Source: Promethearchaeota archaeon (GTDB lineage: Archaea; Asgardarchaeota; Lokiarchaeia; Sigynarchaeales; SOKP01). From it: a stretch of DNA of 10,963 nucleotides. The stretch covers positions 1 through 10,963 of the forward strand of contig JAUXAJ010000178.1 of NCBI GenBank assembly GCA_030620005.1, written 5' to 3'. Position 1 is the stretch's first letter; each line of letters opens with the position of its first letter. Of the stretch, positions 5,606-10,963 are shown in pieces. The position numbers and the translations under genes are program-made. Below the pieces are notes generated by a model. It had not been told where the DNA came from and did not search any database. It saw only the letters and a program-made list of their open reading frames with translations.

Positions 5606-7630
5606 TTAATCTTCATCATTCCATTCCACATCTACCACTTTCTTCTTATCTTCCTTCTCTTTATCTAAACTCGACTTATAAGAAGCTCCACCGGCTCCAG
5701 TACCTCCCATATTTCCTGGAGGAATACCACCCATGCCACCAGGCGGAATACCGCCCATGCCTCCTTGGGCAGCTTGTTGAGCTTGTTCTGCTGCCTGCTG
5801 ATAAACTTGTTGTTGAGCTTGGTCTTGATAAATCCTTTGAGAAAAACCATACATTGATTTCTGTAAGTTTTCTAAGCCCATTTTAATCCTTTGAACATCA
5901 TCAGATTTGATATCTTCCTCAAGAGATTTTATTGCTTTTTCGATTTCTTCTTTCTCATTATCCAAGATCTTGTCCTTGTTGTCTTCCATTAGTTTTCTCG
6001 TTTGATATATCATAGCTTCGGCGTTATTTTTTGTTTCTACCTTTTCCTTTATTTTTTTGTCTTCCTCTTCGAATTGATCAGCGATCCTTACTTTCTCTCG
6101 TATTTCTTCCTCTGACAAGCCTCTTGCTCCTGTAACTGTTATACCCGTTTCTTTTCCCGTGCCTAAATCTTTAGCCGTAACGTGCACAATCCCATCTGCG
6201 TCAATGGAAAATTTCACTTCGATCTGAGGGATCCCTCTTGGTGCGGGTGGAATTCCCGTTAAATTAAAGTTCCCTAAAGAAATATTATCTTGAGCCATTG
6301 ATCTTTCTCCTTGAAGCACATTTATCATAACTGCTGGTTGATTATCGACTGCAGTGCTGAAAACTTGTTGCTTCTCTATTGGGATCGTCGAATTTCGTTC
6401 AATTAATTTAGTGGATACTCCTCCTAATGTTTCCACACCTAAAGAAAGTGGTGTTACATCCAATAAGAGCAAATCGTCCACATCACCGGCAATAACTCCA
6501 GCTTGAATAGCCGCTCCAAGCGCAACGCATTCCATGGGATCGACTGAATGTTCTGGTTCTTTCCCAAAGAATTTCTTGAATCTTGCTTGAACAGACGGCA
6601 TCCTTGTAGGACCACCAACTAAAATTATTTTATCTAAATTAGCAGCGCTAAATTTCGCATCTGAGACTGCTCTTTGCATTATTGGATCTAGTCTTTTAAG
6701 TGTTGGTTCTATTAGTTGTTCTAATTTAGCTCTTGTAACTTCCATTTCTAAGTGAACGGGATTTCCTTCTTTTTGCGAAAGGTAAGGCAAATTTATTTGT
6801 GTGGATAATGTAGTGGATAATTCAATTTTAGCCTTCTCGCTACCGTCTTTTATGCGAATCATGGCTTTAGAGTCCCCTCTTAAATCAATTCCTTCTTTCT
6901 TTTTGAATTCCTTGACGACCCAATCAATCATAGCATTATCCATGTCAGTGCCCCCGAGTAGAGTATCACCTGCCGTTGATATGACTTCAACTACGCCTTC
7001 TCCGTATTCCATGATTGTGATATCGAAAGTTCCTCCGCCTAAATCCAGAACGCAAATTTTAAGTAACTTTTCTTTTGTATCTTTATCTAAACCATAAGCA
7101 AGACAAGCTGCTGTAGGTTCGTTGATCATCCGAACAACTTCAAGTCCGGCAATTTCACCTGCGTTCTTTGTTGCGGTACGTTGAGCGTCGTTAAAGTACG
7201 CAGGAACAGTAATAACAGCTTTTTTTACTTCTTGCCCCAAATAAGCCGATGCATCGTTCTTGATTTTTTTTAATATCATTGCTGATATTTCTTCAGGACT
7301 AAATTCTTTCATATCTTTACCGACTTTTACTTTAGCCTTATAATTTAGCCCCATCTTGCGTTTTATGGCTGTTACTGTTCCATCGGGGTTAGAAACTGCT
7401 TGACGACGAGCGGGTTCACCAACTATTTTCTTTCCATCTGCATCGAAGGCAACATAAGATGGAAACGCTTTTCCTCCAAGAGTTAGACCCTCAGCGGCAG
7501 GAATTATTTCTGGCTTGCCAGAAATCACGTTAAGAATGGCGCATGCACTGTTAGATGTTCCTAAATCGATACCGATGATCTTCTCCTTCTTGGTGGCTTT
7601 CTCAGTCTTTACTTCACTATTTTCAGTCAT
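5606..7630 (-). CDS. dnaK: Chaperone protein DnaK (Hsp70)
   Basis: ATP-driven chaperone that cycles on and off hydrophobic segments of client proteins with DnaJ and, usually, GrpE. Numbered from the ATG at 7630 (674 aa): actin-like ATPase domain about 18-385 with [14 protein letters not shown] (19-32), [13 protein letters not shown] (139-151), [14 protein letters not shown] (194-207) and [13 protein letters not shown] (336-348); the linker [14 protein letters not shown] (385-398); substrate-binding beta domain to about 505; helical lid to about 600; then a Gln/Ala stretch, a Gly/Met/Pro tail with the unit GGMGGIPPG twice, and an acidic end [10 protein letters not shown]. The roughly 23-residue insertion typical of Gram-negative DnaK is absent after KRKMG, as in Gram-positive and archaeal Hsp70s. 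A GTG at 7639 would add three residues; I prefer the ATG because GTGAG lies a few bases before it. No grpE and no CIRCE operator are visible upstream. Confidence 0.97.
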   Translation of the reverse strand: MTENSEVKTEKATKKEKIIGIDLGTSNSACAILNVISGKPEIIPAAEGLTLGGKAFPSYVAFDADGKKIVGEPARRQAVSNPDGTVTAIKRKMGLNYKAKVKVGKDMKEFSPEEISAMILKKIKNDASAYLGQEVKKAVITVPAYFNDAQRTATKNAGEIAGLEVVRMINEPTAACLAYGLDKDTKEKLLKICVLDLGGGTFDITIMEYGEGVVEVISTAGDTLLGGTDMDNAMIDWVVKEFKKKEGIDLRGDSKAMIRIKDGSEKAKIELSTTLSTQINLPYLSQKEGNPVHLEMEVTRAKLEQLIEPTLKRLDPIMQRAVSDAKFSAANLDKIILVGGPTRMPSVQARFKKFFGKEPEHSVDPMECVALGAAIQAGVIAGDVDDLLLLDVTPLSLGVETLGGVSTKLIERNSTIPIEKQQVFSTAVDNQPAVMINVLQGERSMAQDNISLGNFNLTGIPPAPRGIPQIEVKFSIDADGIVHVTAKDLGTGKETGITVTGARGLSEEEIREKVRIADQFEEEDKKIKEKVETKNNAEAMIYQTRKLMEDNKDKILDNEKEEIEKAIKSLEEDIKSDDVQRIKMGLENLQKSMYGFSQRIYQDQAQQQVYQQAAEQAQQAAQGGMGGIPPGGMGGIPPGNMGGTGAGGASYKSSLDKEKEDKKKVVDVEWNDED
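5697..5767 (-). repeat. Gly/Met/Pro repeat in the DnaK tail
   Basis: The DnaK C-terminus encodes GGMGGIPPG twice in tandem, followed by a degenerate third copy (NMGGTGAGG). The DNA repeats are similar but not identical. Such glycine-rich flexible tails are common in DnaK and vary in copy number. Confidence 0.55.
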
Positions 7631-7662
7631 TTTTCTCACTACTTTCTATGTTATCGTTAAAT

Positions 7663-7746
7663 TTATTCATAATTTGATGTATTATCATAATTTTTTATGT
7701 TAATCATTGACTTTGGCTTGTCGTCCGGCTTTTTTTCTTCGCTCAT
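7663..7746 (-). CDS. Possible 27-residue leader peptide upstream of dnaK
   Basis: On the minus strand an ATG at 7746 opens a 27-codon frame, MSEEKKPDDKPKSMINIKNYDNTSNYE, ending at 7663-7665, 32 bases before the dnaK ATG. A GGTGA sequence (7756-7760), the usual archaeal ribosome-binding form, lies 9 bases ahead of the ATG. That is a better ribosome site than most genes in this window have. The peptide is very hydrophilic, starts with an acidic/lysine-rich run like the N-terminus of many GrpE proteins, and matches no domain I know. It could be a regulatory upstream frame on the dnaK mRNA, a small protein, a decayed grpE start, or chance. Evidence is limited to start, spacing and composition. 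Confidence 0.33.
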   Translation of the reverse strand: MSEEKKPDDKPKSMINIKNYDNTSNYE

Positions 7747-8038
7747 ATTCACATTTCACCAATATTGAATTATATTTATGATGATTTTTTTTTTTCTAAC
7801 TATTAAAAATCATATAAAGTAAAAAAATTTTATGATCATAGAATTCCCAGTAAAAATAAACTTTTACTCAAAGGCGCTTAACACCTCAAGAATCGATTTT
7901 TTGAATATTTCTTTATATTGATCTCTAAGTCATAAAACTAAAAAAACATTATTCTTTAGCCCAAGTTCATCTTAAAAGTCATAGAGTTATAGGAGATAAA
8001 ATTTTCCCTACTTCTTTTTATAACCTTTAAACCACTCT
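7747..8038. other. Gene-poor AT-rich stretch between dnaK and the LRR gene
   Basis: No coding region on either strand could be supported. It contains the candidate dnaK TATA elements, an 11-base T-run (7785-7795) and the downstream flank of the leucine-rich-repeat gene. Nothing else was recognised. Confidence 0.5.
7811..7818 (-). promoter_or_regulatory. Possible TATA box for the dnaK transcript
   Basis: Minus-strand TTTATATG resembles the archaeal TATA consensus and lies about 65 bases before the small leader frame. Initiation near 7787 would place the leader frame and its GGTGA site on the dnaK mRNA. A second A/T block, CATAAATATA (7771-7780), is an alternative that would put the start nearer the leader ATG. 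Confidence 0.3.
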
Positions 8039-8746
8039 CTATACAATAAATGGTTCAAGATAAGATGGAATTTTTTTTAGTCTGTTATTATTGATTTGTA
8101 ATGAAAAAGAACCATGTTTTATAATATTTTTTGGAATATTTTTTAATTGATTATATCTAATAGACATAAACCTAAGTGAATGTAACAATCCAATTGAATT
8201 TGGAAGCTTTTCTAATTTATTTCCATCTAGATACAACATCTTTAATGATTTTAAATTACTAATTGAATCTGGAATGTCTTTAATGTTATTATTATCAAGA
8301 CTTAATGTTTCGAGTGAAGAAAGATTGAAAATAGATTCAGGGATATTTTTTAATTGGCAACTGTCTAGATTCACATGTTTTACTGAAGAAAATTTTCCAG
8401 TTTGAACATATTTTTGAAATTGTTCCAATCCAACCACTCCATTAACAAAATTATCATCACCAAAACTCTTCAAAACAATCAAATGGGTTATTTTACCAGA
8501 CTTATGATAAATTATTTTTTCCTGCAAATCTTTTAGATAAAAAAATCGCTCACGGACTAGTTTGGGGGAATTAATCTTCCAAATCTTTTCTTCAATTTTT
8601 AAATTCGTAGCTTCGATGATCTTGGCTTTTATATTCTCATTTATTGTAGCCCCTGTTAAAAGAACGAGATAACCAAGTATATAATACGCTACATGACCAT
8701 CTGAGTATCCTTTTGAAAAAAGTTTAACAAAATCAATTACAGTTTG
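8039..8746 (-). CDS. Leucine-rich-repeat protein, apparently lacking its 5' end
   Basis: The frame is open from 8746 to the stop at 8039 (up to 235 residues), yet its only usual start is a TTG at 8527, giving 162 residues. Sequence before that TTG is protein-like and flows into it: YSDGHVAYYILGYLVLLTG, then INENIKAKIIEATN, then SPKLVRERFFYLKDL, immediately followed by QEKIIYHKSGKITHLIVL. So the true protein very probably began further upstream and the gene has lost its head. From about 8389 onward there are five leucine-rich repeats of about 23 residues (pattern LxxLxLxxNxLxxIPxSIxxL), the last one shortened; such repeats make a curved protein-binding surface. There is no signal peptide or membrane segment. 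Short LRR proteins of this kind are abundant in Asgard archaea. The open frame ends 44 bases from the LAGLIDADG gene, suggesting that a rearrangement with that gene removed the 5' part. Function is unknown. Confidence 0.68.
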   Translation of the reverse strand, partial: QTVIDFVKLFSKGYSDGHVAYYILGYLVLLTGATINENIKAKIIEATNLKIEEKIWKINSPKLVRERFFYLKDLQEKIIYHKSGKITHLIVLKSFGDDNFVNGVVGLEQFQKYVQTGKFSSVKHVNLDSCQLKNIPESIFNLSSLETLSLDNNNIKDIPDSISNLKSLKMLYLDGNKLEKLPNSIGLLHSLRFMSIRYNQLKNIPKNIIKHGSFSLQINNNRLKKIPSYLEPFIV

Positions 8747-8789
8747 TTATAAACTATTAAATACCAACTATTTTTTCAAAAAAGTATAA

Positions 8790-10766
8790 TTAAATCCAAT
8801 ACTCTCCATGATTTCTCCAATTTTTTGCAATCGGAAGATCTAACATGATTTGATCATATTCATAAATTAATTTCATAGTTGGAAGCACTTTTAAAATGAA
8901 AACCTTCATAAATTTGTAAGAATGACCTCTTTTTTGTCCTAAACATTCAATAAAATCTTGTAACCCATTCTTTAAATGGATTTTTTGATCATCTGACAAC
9001 TTAGAACGATAAATGTCTTGTTTTTCCCATCCTACGAGATTTCTTTTTTCCTTTTTGTACCAATTTGTAATAGATTTCTTAAAATCATTTAATCTTAATG
9101 TATAAAGCGATTTTCTCTTGTAAAAATCAGGAACTATACCTTGATAATTTCTCAACATTTCTCTCATTAAATGCTTCCCTAGCGATAATGTATACGTAGT
9201 AGAATCGTGCCTATCATCATATCTTCCTTTAATAACACTATTTAAATTAAAAATTTCTTTAATATCATCTAACATCAAAAAACTTCCACTACAAATGTCT
9301 GAAGTACCAGCGTGTCCCTCACCATCCCAAAAAGCAAGTAAAAAAGCCAAATAAAGATCTCTATTTTCTATAATATCGCCTAGATTGGGCAAACGAATGG
9401 TTAAAGATTTCGCCATGGTTTCAACGGGTGTAATTGGTAATTTATATATTCCTATACTTGATAAAATTCCCAAATTAATAAGGTCAGATACCATTTTTTT
9501 TGACTGAAACTGTGATCTAACATATTCTTTCACTTTTAGACGAGAATCAACATACATATAACGAATATTTTTATATAATCCGTAGAATTTATTTAAACCA
9601 AGAATTTTATGGAATGCTTCTACTAAATTTCTAGCTTCCCACATCATTTCTAACTCAATGGAAAAATTAAGATATTTTGGATCCTTTTTATGAGTTTGAT
9701 GAAATCCTGCTTCAGAATAAATAATACCTAGCATGTATGCTTTTTCTTTGGAATTAATAGTTTTAAAATAATCATCATTAAAATTAGGATGATGTTTTTT
9801 AATTCCCCTATCTGTTAAAGGAATTATATCTTTATTTTCACTACAAAATAGAGAAAAGAGGCGTTTTACTTTTATTAAATTCAAATTAGACAAATTTTTT
9901 TCTAAATTCATATAAAAACTCGATAGATTATCTTTTGAAAATAAAAAATTTGGACTATTATTTTTTAATTTAAAAATTGTTTCTGATATATAACCTTCTC
10001 GCATTCCTATTAAATTATCAAGTAACTCATGAGCAATTCTAATGAGTGGCAACTGTTCAAGGTTTGGATTTTCTTCGTTCCGAATATTAGTAGCTTTATT
10101 TATATGACCAATTGTAACGATTGGAAATAATATTTCTCTTAAATCTTCCAACATTTTGATATATAAAATCTTTTGTTCTTTTTTATTCTCTATAGTACTT
10201 ACAGAGTCAATTCCAATCTGTCTTTTAATTAGACGCGCCCAATAATTTATTGAATCTGTTAAATCTTTTGACAAGGGTTCTCTAAAAACTTTCTCAAATA
10301 AAATTGTAAATTTTATTAAATCCTTTATGTTATGTGTACTTCTATGGATAAAGGCGTAGATATATTTGTCATTTTTACCTAATATACGACTAAAATGAGA
10401 ATCCTTTAATTCATTATAAAGAAAAGAAATTGGTAAAATGATTTGAATTTCTTCTTTCAAATCGTCTATGAATTTTTGAGTAGGATATTTAATAATTTCT
10501 ACTTTTTGATATAGAGACGTATTACCTAGATAAGTCCACTTGTCTACTATTTTCAAAGGGAAGGAAGTTATACCATACTGTTGACTTAAATATGTTTCAA
10601 TTTTAGCTTCTGATTTTGCATCTAGAACAAGACTGGATTTTTGTGTTATTTGGGATGCCTTTTCACAAACAATTTTTCCCTTATCCGTGATATCGCAAGA
10701 GGCACTTTTATTGTTATTTTTCTTGATTTTTCTAATGAAATTTATTTTAAAAATAAATCTCGACAT
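8790..10766 (-). CDS. Free-standing LAGLIDADG homing-endonuclease-like protein with an unassigned N-terminal half
   Basis: A 658-aa protein carrying two LAGLIDADG-type motifs: AYMLGIIYSEAGF (343-355) and LAFLLAFWDGEGHAG (473-487). Each has an acid at the metal-binding position (E352 and E483), about 130 residues apart, as in single-chain, two-repeat endonucleases that cut long DNA sites. In the first motif an alanine replaces the usual glycine after the acid. Beta-strand-rich and basic segments follow each motif, for example RYMYVDSRLKVKEYV (402-416) and HDSTTYTLSLGKHLMREML (520-538). Residues 1-340 are lysine-rich and mostly helical, and match nothing I recognise; they might bind DNA. No intron, intein or splice-site structure surrounds the gene, so it looks free-standing. 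The start ATG at 10766 has a TATA box upstream but no Shine-Dalgarno sequence. The gene lies immediately 5' of a headless LRR gene on the same strand, suggestive of mobility. A LAGLIDADG-fold regulator without cutting activity is the alternative. Confidence 0.74.
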   Translation of the reverse strand: MSRFIFKINFIRKIKKNNNKSASCDITDKGKIVCEKASQITQKSSLVLDAKSEAKIETYLSQQYGITSFPLKIVDKWTYLGNTSLYQKVEIIKYPTQKFIDDLKEEIQIILPISFLYNELKDSHFSRILGKNDKYIYAFIHRSTHNIKDLIKFTILFEKVFREPLSKDLTDSINYWARLIKRQIGIDSVSTIENKKEQKILYIKMLEDLREILFPIVTIGHINKATNIRNEENPNLEQLPLIRIAHELLDNLIGMREGYISETIFKLKNNSPNFLFSKDNLSSFYMNLEKNLSNLNLIKVKRLFSLFCSENKDIIPLTDRGIKKHHPNFNDDYFKTINSKEKAYMLGIIYSEAGFHQTHKKDPKYLNFSIELEMMWEARNLVEAFHKILGLNKFYGLYKNIRYMYVDSRLKVKEYVRSQFQSKKMVSDLINLGILSSIGIYKLPITPVETMAKSLTIRLPNLGDIIENRDLYLAFLLAFWDGEGHAGTSDICSGSFLMLDDIKEIFNLNSVIKGRYDDRHDSTTYTLSLGKHLMREMLRNYQGIVPDFYKRKSLYTLRLNDFKKSITNWYKKEKRNLVGWEKQDIYRSKLSDDQKIHLKNGLQDFIECLGQKRGHSYKFMKVFILKVLPTMKLIYEYDQIMLDLPIAKNWRNHGEYWI

Positions 10767-10963
10767 TTAAAAAAATAGGGGGTAAAGGTTTTCTGATTTA
10801 TAGCGAAATTCTATTTTTGAGCATTTACTTAATTAATACTCAGTTTAGATTTATATTCTCATGTTATCTATTATTATTTAAGTATTTTTTTTAATGATAT
10901 TAATAAAATTTTAGAGAAATCAATATGTTTAACTATTTTTTATTTTTTAATTTATAATATTAT
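10767..10963. other. AT-rich window end, no gene seen
   Basis: Very AT-rich, with stop codons in every frame; no start of another gene and no 5' piece of the LRR gene was found. It holds the promoter of the LAGLIDADG gene. Confidence 0.5.
10795..10803 (-). promoter_or_regulatory. TATA box of the LAGLIDADG gene
   Basis: Minus-strand CTATAAATC is centred about 33 bases before the ATG at 10766. Initiation about 25 bases downstream would leave a leader of under 10 bases, matching the missing Shine-Dalgarno sequence and the other genes here. Confidence 0.45.

Noticed and set aside
5593..5886. Plus-strand open frame opposite the end of dnaK
   Set aside because: It is the complement of the dnaK tail and lid; its composition reflects the reversed Gly/Gln-rich repeats, and no known domain or ribosome site is present.
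6801..7097. Plus-strand open frame inside dnaK
   Set aside because: Fully within a conserved part of dnaK on the other strand; no independent signals.
7640..7860. CIRCE-type heat-shock operator or a hidden grpE upstream of dnaK
   Set aside because: No TTAGCACTC/GAGTGCTAA inverted repeat is present and no frame longer than 27 codons was found there.
8790..10766. An intein or group I intron carrying the LAGLIDADG gene
   Set aside because: The protein has no intein splicing blocks or host extein on either side, and no intron core or bulge-helix-bulge was seen at its borders.

Overview
This is an AT-rich window whose promoters look archaeal: TATA boxes such as TTATAAATA and TATATAAG sit about 30-40 bases ahead of start codons, and leaders are short or absent. 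Short-repeat leucine-rich proteins, an Hsp70 without the long insertion typical of Gram-negative DnaK, a GT4 glycosyltransferase fused to a helical barrel, and IscB-type mobile remnants fit an archaeon, perhaps of the Asgard/Lokiarchaeal kind. That placement is inferred from style and is moderate to low in confidence.

Layout: 60-295 is a remnant of an IscB (RRXRR/HNH) element. The first 25 bases of its omega-RNA head hairpin are joined to the last 67 codons of the nuclease. A 737-aa two-domain glycosyltransferase gene (350-2563, +, TTG start) follows. At 2821-3107 lies a GC-rich, strongly structured RNA locus that I identify as a HEARO/omega-RNA, the guide RNA scaffold of IscB nucleases. It has no IscB gene beside it and ends in its own hairpin plus T-run. 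Next come a response-regulator receiver domain on the minus strand with no usual start codon (3140-3577) and a divergent FMN-binding split-barrel (NimA-like) protein (3691-4155, +). The chaperone genes dnaJ (4213-5352, -) and dnaK (5606-7630, -) follow, with a possible 27-codon leader peptide ahead of dnaK. After a gene-poor stretch come a headless leucine-rich-repeat gene (8039-8746, -) and a free-standing LAGLIDADG endonuclease-like gene (8790-10766, -). The last ~200 bases show no gene.

How the parts work together: DnaJ delivers substrates to DnaK and stimulates its ATPase. No grpE is visible here, and dnaJ has its own promoter. The most notable material is mobile. Two defective derivatives of one IscB family lie about 2.7 kb apart; one keeps the guide RNA without the nuclease, the other keeps only RNA head plus nuclease tail. 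They share an 11-base head sequence, and their first hairpins differ by a compensatory base-pair change. The omega-RNA locus could serve an IscB encoded elsewhere in the genome. A second mobile-type gene (LAGLIDADG) abuts a gene that has lost its 5' end.
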